The position numbers were made by a program, and so were the translations under genes. DNA of 34,398 nt from Thermosporothrix hazakensis (lineage in GTDB: Bacteria; Chloroflexota; Ktedonobacteria; Ktedonobacterales; Ktedonobacteraceae): positions 1 to 34,398 of the forward strand of contig NZ_QKUF01000044.1 of assembly GCF_003253565.1 (NCBI RefSeq). The letters run 5' to 3'. This document shows, one piece after another, positions 1-6,356 of the stretch (its first letter is position 1; every line of letters starts with the position of its first letter). Below the pieces are notes generated by a model that saw only the letters and a list, made by a program, of their open reading frames with translations, made no database searches and was not told the DNA's origin.

Positions 1-441
1 ATGTTTTCGTGTTCAATTTCTGAAGGTATCAGCCCTTCCTTTGACCGGAGTACAACGGGGCCGGCTCCTGATCTCTATAGATGCGCGCGTCGTGGATTGG
101 CTGAAGAGCTTGGGCTTCTTGAAACTGATTATTCTGAGATCCAGATGCTCAGTTTGAGCGTGGATACGCAGTATGCTCTTTATGGTTTACACGGCCTGGT
201 GAAGGTAAACAAGCGAGCTGAAGAAATTATACGGAACTGGCAGACAGGGGTAAAAGACAAGCAAGAGAATAAGAAGCTTTTCGTTGTTCCGTTTACTCCA
301 TCTGCTATCTCCTGGTTTGTGGTTTCCCATCAACCATTCTCAGGTGGCCTGATCTCTATATATCATTCCCTGGTTCATGAATTTGGGAAAGCGCAGGTCA
401 ATGCAACCATCTCTCATGCATCTCAAGAAGAAGGCTGCTGA
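1..441 (+). CDS. Partial NUDIX-like hypothetical protein, C-terminal part
   Basis: The frame is open from the first base, so the ATG at position 1 is probably internal and the gene runs in from outside the window. The RRGLAEELGL stretch near residue 30 resembles the second half of a Nudix box (REUXEEXGU), but the second E is G and the upstream glutamate is missing, so hydrolase activity is doubtful. The later GVKDKQENKKLFVVPFTP stretch and the end (IYHSLVHEFG) resemble, from memory, a family of uncharacterised proteins in actinobacteria and Chloroflexota. The stop codon lies inside a terminator hairpin. The gene looks cellular and not phage, and would then mark the left flank of the prophage. 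Confidence 0.45.
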   Translation: MFSCSISEGISPSFDRSTTGPAPDLYRCARRGLAEELGLLETDYSEIQMLSLSVDTQYALYGLHGLVKVNKRAEEIIRNWQTGVKDKQENKKLFVVPFTPSAISWFVVSHQPFSGGLISIYHSLVHEFGKAQVNATISHASQEEGC

Positions 442-457
442 ACCAAACTCAGCAGCC
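433..457 (+). terminator. Hairpin at the end of the left-edge gene
   Basis: Perfect 9-bp arms GGCTGCTGA and TCAGCAGCC flank a 7-base loop and are followed by a pyrimidine-rich stretch. The stop codon of the left-edge gene is part of the left arm. Between here and the next gene at 726 I see no convincing gene, only the leftward terminator at 653..688. Confidence 0.6.
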
Positions 458-652
458 TCCCTCTTCGCTCACAGCAACCTGCCCCTGATTCGTGGAGCAG
501 GCCAGCACCTTCAGATCCTGCACAGCTTTAACTGCCATATCCCAAACATTCCATTACATTGCAAGTTCACCTTCGCCTTTCTGACCTCTGAAGGACTGCA
601 ACCAGCATACCAGGCCTTTGCACGGAATAGAGCGCACAAGAGAAACCTATGA

Positions 653-688
653 CAAAAAAAGAAGAGCGCTATGGCGCCCCTCTTTTTT
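653..688 (-). terminator. Rho-independent terminator for the leftward gene at 726..1140
   Basis: A GC-rich stem (GAGCGC against GCGCCCCTC with mismatches) is flanked by an A-run on the left and a T-run on the right. It can therefore work in both directions. Read leftward, the hairpin ends in a run of seven Ts. It separates the phage control region from the left-edge gene. Confidence 0.7.
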
Positions 689-725
689 GAACGGTTGAGC
701 AGAACTGCCTGAAGCAAAGTCGCAA

Positions 726-1140
726 TCATCTGTTTAAGGACTCAATTATGTGGTTCAGAATTGGGACTGCCTGTTCTCTCGGCATCCCAGAAAATAAATC
801 GAATAGGTGTTGTATGATTGCTTGACTGTTGTTCAGTGTTGGCAGTTCTTCTGAGCTCCCTGAGCTCGGGGAGAGCCTTATTGCGGTGAGCCCGCTAGTT
901 GTTCGCGGTGGTAGCGTTCCCTGCAGCTCATCTTCCTCAAGATAATAAAAGCCTGAGGGATGCAGTTTTACTCGATATCCGGCGTCCTCTAGCACTATGA
1001 GCCATTTCACTATGTTGCTTTCCCATTCTTTCTGCATGATCTGTGGTTTCGGGAAAGCAAGCATATAGGAGAGATAGTTAATTTCTTGCAATATCAGCCT
1101 TGCATCTTGCTCGTTCATACTTGCATCTTGCTCGTTCATA
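726..1140 (-). CDS. Hypothetical protein, leftward from the control region
   Basis: I do not recognise this family. The chosen start is the ATG at 1140, which has AGGAG seven bases upstream; an upstream TTG at 1166 would only add residues that include this ribosome-binding site. The protein is about 137 residues, soluble, without membrane segments or clear motifs, and has a Ser/Thr/Pro-rich middle. It starts with a duplicated MNEQDA(S/R) hexapeptide produced by a 21-bp tandem repeat, which gives two in-frame ATGs. It is divergent from an HTH gene across a region with two operator-like repeats, the usual place for a phage repressor or lysogeny gene, but no DNA-binding motif is visible. Confidence 0.6.
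1099..1140 (-). repeat. Perfect 21-bp tandem duplication covering the start codon
   Basis: Two identical 21-base copies (1099..1119 and 1120..1140) lie head to tail. Each carries an ATG, so the gene has two consecutive in-frame starts seven codons apart. Only the first has a Shine-Dalgarno sequence at normal spacing. Confidence 0.9.
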
Positions 1141-1159
1141 GAAGTCTCCTGTACATACC

Positions 1160-1189
1160 TTGACAACTGAGTGCAACGTTGAGCATACT
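1160..1189 (+). promoter_or_regulatory. Candidate rightward promoter for the HTH gene
   Basis: A perfect -35 TTGACA (1160..1165) is followed after 18 bases by CATACT (1184..1189). An alternative -10, TATACT, lies at 1200..1205. The first copy of the 12-bp repeat AACTGAGTGCAA begins on the last base of the -35, so a protein bound there would block this promoter. Confidence 0.45.
1165..1176 (+). promoter_or_regulatory. Operator-like direct repeat, copy 1
   Basis: AACTGAGTGCAA occurs here and again at 1240..1251, in the same orientation and 75 bases apart. This copy overlaps the edge of the rightward -35. A repeat in a divergent phage control region next to an HTH gene is the expected form of a repressor site, but binding is inferred. 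Confidence 0.5.
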
Positions 1190-1210
1190 AAATCATGGTT
1201 ATACTTTTTT

Positions 1211-1221
1211 ATGCATAGTTA
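1211..1221 (-). promoter_or_regulatory. TAACTATGCAT box
   Basis: The 11-mer ATGCATAGTTA is identical to the one at 4281..4291 in the second control region. On the opposite strand it reads TAACTATGCAT. Related boxes stand at 1648, 4201 and near 32.5 kb, always close to a promoter. Confidence 0.5.
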
Positions 1222-1222
1222 C

Positions 1223-1251
1223 ATTATGCGTTAGAAGTTAACTGAGTGCAA
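1223..1251 (-). promoter_or_regulatory. Candidate leftward promoter for the gene at 726..1140, with operator copy 2
   Basis: Read leftward, TTGCAC (1251..1246) and CATAAT (1228..1223) are separated by exactly 17 bases. The second AACTGAGTGCAA copy (1240..1251) contains the -35. So each of the two opposed promoters has one operator copy at its -35, as in a two-way switch. Confidence 0.5.
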
Positions 1252-1285
1252 GTGATTATATAAGGGAGGAACTGAAGGGAACCCT

Positions 1286-1633
1286 ATGGAAGACAATAGA
1301 CAAGGAGATAACAGTCTTACAGATAACAGACTTACATTAGAGCAGTGGCGTATGAAGGCCCGTTGGAGCGTGTCAGACCTGGCTCGCGCAGCGGAAATTG
1401 ATTACCGAACGGCGGCTGCCGCTGAAATTCCAGATCGCCCTGTTCGAGATGTCATCATCTCGAAAATCATAGGGGCGTTACAGGAACGCTTCAAGCGATA
1501 TCCTGAGTATGCCGAGGGATTAAAAATCCCCGAATTCCCTAAGGATATCAAAGATATCGTCATATATGATGCCAGTATTCATCGGGCCCCCAGGGGGAGC
1601 AAGAAAAAACTCTCATCCTCGCAAGAAGCTTAG
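1286..1633 (+). CDS. Xre/Cro-type helix-turn-helix regulator
   Basis: Residues about 16-65 have the pattern of a Cro/C1-type HTH: a leading helix (LTLEQWRMKARWS), a second helix VSDLARAAEID, a recognition helix beginning YRTAAAAE, then VRDVIISKIIGAL. This is the usual size (115 residues) for a small phage repressor or Cro-like protein. The C-terminal tail is basic (RGSKKK). A GGGAGG purine stretch upstream supplies the ribosome-binding site. It lies divergently from the hypothetical gene at 726..1140, and the two 12-bp repeats between them are its likely sites. Whether it is the lysogenic repressor or the anti-repressor cannot be told from sequence. Confidence 0.7.
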   Translation: MEDNRQGDNSLTDNRLTLEQWRMKARWSVSDLARAAEIDYRTAAAAEIPDRPVRDVIISKIIGALQERFKRYPEYAEGLKIPEFPKDIKDIVIYDASIHRAPRGSKKKLSSSQEA

Positions 1634-1650
1634 CCGTCCCTCTTGCTTAA

Positions 1651-1693
1651 CTATGATTATCAATGTATATTAATGATAGATTGATAATCATAG
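1651..1693. promoter_or_regulatory. Perfect 14-bp inverted repeat upstream of the zinc-ribbon-like gene
   Basis: CTATGATTATCAAT (1651..1664) and its exact complement ATTGATAATCATAG (1680..1693) flank a 15-base AT-rich spacer. There is no T-run after it, so it is more likely an operator than a terminator. Its left arm overlaps TTAACTATG, the box shared with the other control regions. Confidence 0.6.
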
Positions 1694-1710
1694 AAAGGCA
1701 GGAGAAGACA

Positions 1711-2190
1711 ATGAAATCCTGTGCCCTTTATCGCCACGGGCCATTTAAAACAACACAAGGAGTGTGCCTTGTATGCAATCCTACGGTAGCTCCCAACGAG
1801 CTGCGAGAGATCTTGCAGAATCCAATTTTGCAAGCTTATTATGACGCTCTGAAGTCTGGCACTGAATGTGCTGTCCTCCGGTGCAAAAATCCCGGAAAGC
1901 ACGAAGATGGCTTAGGGCATTGGTGGTGCGAGGAGCACGTTTCCCAGTGCGTGTTTTTGATAGAGGGGGCAAAGAGAGGATTCCCCGAATGGGAATACAC
2001 AAGGGGACATATTCTCCACGCGGGGCGCCCTGCCTGGGTCAAAAATGCCATGAAATGCGATGATATTCCACAAAAAGCAGCATTGTTGCTCGGTATTCCG
2101 CTAGATGAGCTGCGCGCAAGGTACACCTCGCCGCAGGAAGCGCCTGAACCAGAGCCTGCGGTGCTTGATCTGAGTATGGTAGCATTCTAA
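1711..2190 (+). CDS. Cysteine-rich hypothetical protein, zinc-ribbon-like
   Basis: The start is the ATG at 1711, six bases after AGGAGA; an upstream in-frame ATG at 1663 lies inside the inverted repeat and has no ribosome-binding site. The 159-residue product has a C-x14-C-x2-C arrangement in its first 22 residues and a second Cys/His cluster at about 49-75 (ECAVLRC, KHEDGLGHWWCEEH, C), which suggests one or two zinc sites. The C-terminus is acidic and proline-rich. Family and function are not recognised. It is convergent with the helicase gene, and a hairpin separates the two. Confidence 0.6.
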   Translation: MKSCALYRHGPFKTTQGVCLVCNPTVAPNELREILQNPILQAYYDALKSGTECAVLRCKNPGKHEDGLGHWWCEEHVSQCVFLIEGAKRGFPEWEYTRGHILHAGRPAWVKNAMKCDDIPQKAALLLGIPLDELRARYTSPQEAPEPEPAVLDLSMVAF

Positions 2191-2196
2191 GAAAAA

Positions 2197-2218
2197 TCCC
2201 TCTCCAAGTGGAGAGGGA
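2197..2218 (-). terminator. Bidirectional hairpin terminator between convergent genes
   Basis: Perfect 9-bp arms TCCCTCTCC and GGAGAGGGA enclose a 4-base loop. Read leftward it is followed by TTTTT, so it ends the helicase transcript. Read rightward it may also end the gene at 1711..2190, with a weaker T-tract. Confidence 0.8.
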
Positions 2219-2240
2219 ATGTTATTGTCAGGCTAATATT

Positions 2241-3986
2241 TCAGGCATTGGTTTTCGTTTTCTGTTTTCTCCGTTTTTTGAATTGTTCTAACTTACTCGC
2301 AATGGCGTCACTCGCTTGCCCTCGCGTCCAAGCACAGTGCCCATTTGCGTCTTTAGGATAGGGGACATGCCATTTATCCAGTTTCGCAATTTGCTCAGGC
2401 GTTGCCGGCTCTACCCTCCACGGAGCCAAACGATCCACAAGCCGAATGGCAGAAGGATCTGCTTGCAGTTTAAGCATTTCTCGCTCTGCAACCTGTTGTG
2501 CATCATCCAGTTCCATCGGCATTTGTTGCCACCATTGCAATCTGTATGTAGGAGCAAGGCGAGCGGCAACTCGCCACATCCCAGCGCGTTGGCGGTCTGG
2601 AATCAGTGCAACACGATGCTCTCTTGTTTGCCCGGGTGTATGGAACTGGCAAACAAAGTAGCCGTGGTCATTTTTTGTCCAAGCAAATCTTTGGACGAGG
2701 TTAATTGTAAGGTCTTTCTCTCTTTCCTCTAGTTTGATTCTTCGCTCTTTCCCGTCGCCTGGAGCCCGGCGGCGTTTCCCCTTTTCTTCCCTCTCTACCG
2801 CTTCCAGCACTGATTCATCATCTTTGATTCTGATGCCGAGCGCTTTGCTGAGAGAAACCGGTTCTAATCGGTGATCGAGCGTATTGTCAGACATGTCAAG
2901 AAGAACACAGTCCGATTTAGCTGGCGCTAGGCGCAAGCCCCGACCAATGCACTGTATAAACAGAGCGCGACTCTTAGTCGGCCGCGCCATAATCACGCAG
3001 GACAGGCCGGGATAGTCGTAACCTTCTGTGAGAACTCCACAGTTTATTAGCCCTTGCAGTTTCCCGTCTTCAAAATCTTTGAGCAGTCTTTCACGCTGTG
3101 CTGAAGGAGTCTTACCGCTCACTACACCTACTGGGATGTTGGCCGCACTGAACTCGTCTGCAATGTGTTCTGCGTGTGCTACGGTCACGGCAAAGCACAC
3201 AAACGGTCTACCTGCTGCATGCTCTTGGTACGCCTGTACGATTCTCTTGTTGCGGTTTGGCGAATCAATGATCTCTGCAAGTTGTCTCTCATTGTAATCC
3301 CCGGCAGTTGTTTTGATACCATCAAGATTAATACTTGTTCGCACAGCCTTAGCTCTTAAGTTGCAGAGGAAACCTTGCTGTATCATGTCTATGATGCTAA
3401 TGCTGTATAGCGGCTCATGCTCGATGATAGGTTTGCCGTCCAACCTATCTGGTGTAGCGGTTACAAACAGTCTAAACGCATCTGGCAATGCATCCAGCAC
3501 CGCTTGATAGCCATTTGCCGCGGCATGGTGTGCCTCGTCGATAATGACCAGGTCATAGCCGAACCGCTTAAGGTTTTTGAGATGATTTGGGCGCGAAATA
3601 GTGGCGATACTGGCCACAGTTACAGGCGCTCCGTACTCTGCTACACCATCTCCTATCAGCCCGATCGGCATATCAGGCATAAGCAAGTGATATTTGTCAC
3701 GAGCTTGCTTCAATAATTCCTGCCTATGGGCTATAATAAGGGTATTAAGGCTCTGCTGGTAAGAGTTTTCAAGTAGTTGCCGGATGGCAATTTCTGCACT
3801 GCTGAAGACGATGGTCTTGCCGCCGCCAGTTGGCAAGACAATGAGAGCTGTTTGAAGTTTGCGCAGGTGGCTCTGTGCAGCTTCAGAAAGAGCTTCCTGG
3901 CCGTGATTGGCCAGGAAGTCTCTAAATTGTTTGTATTGGTTTATGACTTTTTCTACGCACTCTTGTTGATAGGGTCTTAACTCCAT
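2241..3986 (-). CDS. Superfamily 2 DEAD/DEAH-box helicase
   Basis: A 581-residue SF2 helicase. The N-terminus MELRPYQQ matches the Q-motif region. Motif I is LPTGGGKT (51-58), motif Ia is around IIAHRQELL (84-92), motif II is DEAH (150-153), motif III is TAT (176-178), and motif VI is QCIGRGLR (345-352). The C-terminal 180 residues are an extra, highly charged region without a domain I recognise. Phages of this type often use such an SSL2/RecG-like helicase in replication or recombination. The ATG follows the stop of the small HTH gene by two bases and uses a GGGGAGG site inside that gene, so the two are translationally coupled. The gene ends at the terminator at 2197..2218. Confidence 0.9.
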   Translation of the reverse strand: MELRPYQQECVEKVINQYKQFRDFLANHGQEALSEAAQSHLRKLQTALIVLPTGGGKTIVFSSAEIAIRQLLENSYQQSLNTLIIAHRQELLKQARDKYHLLMPDMPIGLIGDGVAEYGAPVTVASIATISRPNHLKNLKRFGYDLVIIDEAHHAAANGYQAVLDALPDAFRLFVTATPDRLDGKPIIEHEPLYSISIIDMIQQGFLCNLRAKAVRTSINLDGIKTTAGDYNERQLAEIIDSPNRNKRIVQAYQEHAAGRPFVCFAVTVAHAEHIADEFSAANIPVGVVSGKTPSAQRERLLKDFEDGKLQGLINCGVLTEGYDYPGLSCVIMARPTKSRALFIQCIGRGLRLAPAKSDCVLLDMSDNTLDHRLEPVSLSKALGIRIKDDESVLEAVEREEKGKRRRAPGDGKERRIKLEEREKDLTINLVQRFAWTKNDHGYFVCQFHTPGQTREHRVALIPDRQRAGMWRVAARLAPTYRLQWWQQMPMELDDAQQVAEREMLKLQADPSAIRLVDRLAPWRVEPATPEQIAKLDKWHVPYPKDANGHCAWTRGQASDAIASKLEQFKKRRKQKTKTNA

Positions 3987-3988
3987 CC

Positions 3989-4186
3989 CTATTCCTCCCC
4001 CCGCCTGTTGAGAAAATCATCAATTGATTCTGCACGAATCAGCCAATGTCCTTTTGGGGACGGATGTGATTTTGTCGCGGCAAGGGTCCCTTGACGGATT
4101 TTTCGCAAAATGGTTGTGTAGTGCAGTCCCGTTTGCTCCGCGACTTCTCGCGGTGTATAGGTCCAGCGTTTGTTTTGTGTCTTCAT
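3989..4186 (-). CDS. Small HTH protein, excisionase/AlpA-like
   Basis: A 65-residue protein that is almost entirely one winged-HTH of the excisionase/MerR-like class: YTPREVAEQTGLHYTTILRKIRQGTL is the helix-turn-helix, and GHWLIRAESIDDFL is the wing followed by the last helix. Such proteins act as Xis/AlpA-type DNA benders or as regulators. The ATG at 4186 has AAGGGG five bases upstream; the GTG two codons earlier sits on that site and is rejected. It is the first gene of a two-gene leftward operon with the helicase, read from the promoter at 4228..4256. No integrase is seen nearby, so regulation is at least as likely as excision. Confidence 0.75.
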   Translation of the reverse strand: MKTQNKRWTYTPREVAEQTGLHYTTILRKIRQGTLAATKSHPSPKGHWLIRAESIDDFLNRRGEE

Positions 4187-4200
4187 AATCACCCCTTTTG

Positions 4201-4209
4201 ATAACTATG
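4201..4209 (+). promoter_or_regulatory. TAACTATG box in the leftward leader
   Basis: ATAACTATG lies between the leftward -10 (4228..4233) and the HTH gene start, about 12-20 bases downstream of the expected transcription start. It mirrors the box at 4281..4291 on the other side. Confidence 0.45.
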
Positions 4210-4227
4210 TATTTCCATGACTAATAG

Positions 4228-4256
4228 AGTATATCATTGACATCATCATTATGCAA
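4228..4256 (-). promoter_or_regulatory. Sigma70-type leftward promoter
   Basis: Read leftward, TTGCAT (4256..4251) and TATACT (4233..4228) are separated by 17 bases. It drives the AlpA-like HTH gene and the helicase. It is interleaved with the rightward promoter at 4237..4265, so polymerase can occupy only one of them at a time. Confidence 0.7.
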
Positions 4257-4265
4257 TGTTATACT
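4237..4265 (+). promoter_or_regulatory. Near-consensus rightward early promoter
   Basis: TTGACA (4237..4242), a 17-base spacer and TATACT (4260..4265). This is the strongest promoter match in the window on the plus strand. It drives the early operon starting with the ssDNA-binding protein. Confidence 0.8.
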
Positions 4266-4280
4266 TCAATTAGCATTGAT

Positions 4281-4291
4281 ATGCATAGTTA
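4281..4291 (-). promoter_or_regulatory. TAACTATGCAT box in the early leader
   Basis: ATGCATAGTTA, identical to 1211..1221, begins 15 bases after the -10 of the early promoter and just before the ribosome-binding site AAGGAG of the first gene. Confidence 0.5.
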
Positions 4292-4311
4292 AAAAGTAAG
4301 GAGACACAAAA

Positions 4312-5046
4312 ATGCAATCTGCATATGAGCGCTTCAAGCAGCTTAAGCAAGAGCGAGAAAACAGAAAAAATCAGAATCAGACATGGACAAACCACTTCAT
4401 TGATCTGAAAGATGGGGAAAGCTTCCGCCTGCGCTTTTTGTTCAACATCCTCGACGAGCCAAACCACGAGAGAGAAATGCTTGCTCTGAAGATGCATGAC
4501 TATTTCCTCACCAATGAGAATAAATATGTGCGTGCACTCTGCGCAGAAGAACTTAATAAACCCTGTCAGCTCTGCCAGCAAGCAGCGGATGAGCTTGAAC
4601 TGGCTCGGGAAAATACCGATCAAGCAGTACGGAAAGCCGCGATGAGCGCTGCGTACCGAAAGGCTGCGAGAGATCATTTTATATTGCCTTGTTTCCTCTA
4701 TACTGAGGAAACAGTAATTCCTAAGCTGCTAGATCTTAAATCTCAGATTCTGAATGATCTCATTGCTTTGTATGAAGAGGGGATCGAGAGCGAGGATGAG
4801 CAGGGGAACGTCATAAAGCTCCATGATATCACTATTGGAGACTTTACCTACAAACGTTCAGGGACAGGAAAGGATACACGGTATTCGCTTCTTTTTACTC
4901 GAATTAAACCTATTAAGTTGCCGTCTGTTTCACGAGAGAGGATCTTGGAGATGATCCAGGAGAGCCGGCCTGCACGCATTGTCACATCCGAAGCGGACCC
5001 TTTCTTGACAGAAGATCTGGGGGAACTTGATGAATATCACTTCTAA
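4312..5046 (+). CDS. gp32-like single-stranded DNA-binding protein
   Basis: A 244-residue protein whose layout matches T4 gp32-type ssDNA-binding proteins. A basic N-terminus (ERFKQLKQERENRK) is followed by a core whose putative zinc ligands H62, C77, C85 and C88 nearly coincide with gp32 H64, C77, C87 and C90. It ends in an acidic tail with terminal aromatics (DLGELDEYHF), typical of SSBs that recruit partners. It would coat ssDNA during phage replication and recombination and recruit the nuclease, resolvase or helicase encoded nearby. It is the first gene of the early operon and has a good AAGGAG site. The next gene starts inside its 3' end. Confidence 0.75.
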   Translation: MQSAYERFKQLKQERENRKNQNQTWTNHFIDLKDGESFRLRFLFNILDEPNHEREMLALKMHDYFLTNENKYVRALCAEELNKPCQLCQQAADELELARENTDQAVRKAAMSAAYRKAARDHFILPCFLYTEETVIPKLLDLKSQILNDLIALYEEGIESEDEQGNVIKLHDITIGDFTYKRSGTGKDTRYSLLFTRIKPIKLPSVSRERILEMIQESRPARIVTSEADPFLTEDLGELDEYHF

Positions 5047-5812
5047 TACGACTCGTGTCAAAGAAGCTGTGTTTCACTCGATGTTTACCCGTATGTTTGT
5101 GCGTTGGGGGGCAAACAACCCCCTGCGCACGAAGCTTCATGCTTCATCATTGATCGTTTCAGCGTCGGAATGGTGTGAGAGAGAACATGTCCTTTTGGAT
5201 GCATATCCAGAAGACGCGGAGCCAACAGAGCAATATTCATCCGCTCATCTCAACGCCATCTTTGTGCATGGATGGTCTCTGCATGAAAAATGGCAAAATC
5301 TCTTCAAACGATATGGAAGGGTCGTCTATAGAGGATTTGAGCCATGCTTAGATCTGACACATTATCATGAGCAGTATGATCTGCGCTACTCCCCTGACGC
5401 CATTATTGAAGACCATCAAGGGAAATGGTATCCAGTCGAGATCAAGGGGATTAATCACGATGAATATCAGGCTGCTTGTGCTCTCCCTCTAGAGCAAGCA
5501 GTACTGCATAGCGAGACAGTGAAAAAGGCGAGGGTGCAGGTGATACTCTATATGCACCTGCTGAACTTGCAAGAAGGATTGATTCTTGCTGAAGATAAGA
5601 ATACCCAGCAATTCCGTGTGTGGTGGCTCCAGTACGATCAGAGCCTTATTCAAGAGTATTTAGACCGGCTCTCGTCTCTAGCTGACGCGAAAAAAAGCCT
5701 TGCCACTTTTGGGACGTTGCCAGAGCGCAAGTGTGGCGAGTTCGACTCCCCTCGGGCGAAACGGTGCCCGATGCGCACGCTGTGCTTTTCCAATCGGAGG
5801 TTGGAACAGTGA
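5030..5812 (+). CDS. Cas4/RecB-like PD-(D/E)XK nuclease with probable 4Fe-4S cluster
   Basis: A 260-residue nuclease of the RecB/Cas4/AddB type. Visible motifs are H85 (GWSLHE), D123 (SPDAII), E137 and K139 (VEIKG), and Q170-x3-Y174 (QVILY). One cysteine near the N-terminus (C49 in SASEWCER) and three near the C-terminus (C235, C246, C252) match the iron-sulfur staple of Cas4 and AddB, which braces the nuclease domain. It should act as a 5' or 3' ssDNA exonuclease in recombination. No cas genes or repeats are present, so this is a phage recombination nuclease and not CRISPR adaptation. The ATG at 5030 overlaps the ssDNA-binding gene by 17 bases; the TTG at 5027 is not needed. Confidence 0.8.
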   Translation: MNITSNTTRVKEAVFHSMFTRMFVRWGANNPLRTKLHASSLIVSASEWCEREHVLLDAYPEDAEPTEQYSSAHLNAIFVHGWSLHEKWQNLFKRYGRVVYRGFEPCLDLTHYHEQYDLRYSPDAIIEDHQGKWYPVEIKGINHDEYQAACALPLEQAVLHSETVKKARVQVILYMHLLNLQEGLILAEDKNTQQFRVWWLQYDQSLIQEYLDRLSSLADAKKSLATFGTLPERKCGEFDSPRAKRCPMRTLCFSNRRLEQ

Positions 5813-6255
5813 TTTTAGCTTTAGATCAAGCTTATACTGCGACGGGTTGGGCTATCATCGATGATAGCCCGCCTATCACTCCTATCACCTGGGGGGTAAT
5901 CAAGCCACCAGCAAAGGGGCCACGGGCGGCGAAACGACGATATATCATTGATCAGATCGCAGATTTGTCCGTACAGCCCGATTTGATTGTTATTGAAGAG
6001 CTGTGGGAGAGGCCAGGTATAAGCCTGAGCACCGCTCTAATTGATTATGCATATAGCAACAGGATTGAGATCAAAGCTCTTAATGTTCTTTCATGGAAAA
6101 AAGCAGTGCTAGGCAATGCGAAAGCAACAAAAGCAGACTCCTTAGCTTTCGTTTCTACCATAGATCAAAAAATTAACGATCATAATATCGCTGATGCTAT
6201 TTGCATCGGGATATGTGCTAGTACGTCCCCCAAGCTCCTTAAGCAAGCAGAGTAA
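5809..6255 (+). CDS. RuvC-like Holliday-junction resolvase
   Basis: A 148-residue RNase H-fold resolvase. D6 lies in the first strand (ILALDQAYTATGWAI, the RuvC LGIDPGxxxTG motif), followed by E63/E64 (LIVIEE), then D124 and D129 in DHNIADAICIG, matching the four acidic residues of RuvC. It should cut four-way junctions before DNA packaging. The start is the GTG at 5809, which forms a GTGA overlap with the stop of the nuclease gene and has GGAGG eight bases upstream; the longer frame from 5731 lies inside the nuclease gene and is rejected. About 100 AT-rich bases follow before the next gene. Confidence 0.8.
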   Translation: MILALDQAYTATGWAIIDDSPPITPITWGVIKPPAKGPRAAKRRYIIDQIADLSVQPDLIVIEELWERPGISLSTALIDYAYSNRIEIKALNVLSWKKAVLGNAKATKADSLAFVSTIDQKINDHNIADAICIGICASTSPKLLKQAE

Positions 6256-6356
6256 TCTTAATACTTTTTTAATACGCACATCGCTAAATGTTTTTGCAAA
6301 TGTTCTAATATTGAGAATAAATGTATATATACAATAAAACTTACACTGGAGGGATT

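Noticed and set aside
511..729. Leftward open frame of 72 codons between the two left-hand terminators
   Set aside because: It crosses the terminator at 653..688, has no ribosome-binding site and unnatural composition.
1660..2126. Several leftward frames opposite the zinc-ribbon-like gene
   Set aside because: They are shadows of a gene that has a good start, ribosome-binding site and Cys pattern.
5030..5812. CRISPR adaptation gene (cas4)
   Set aside because: No cas1, cas2 or repeat array is present; the operon is a phage replication and recombination cassette.
6256..6356. AT-rich gap with possible -35/-10 elements before the zinc-finger gene
   Set aside because: TTGCAA or TTGAGA with ATAAA-type -10 elements are weak and common in AT-rich DNA; not enough for a promoter call.
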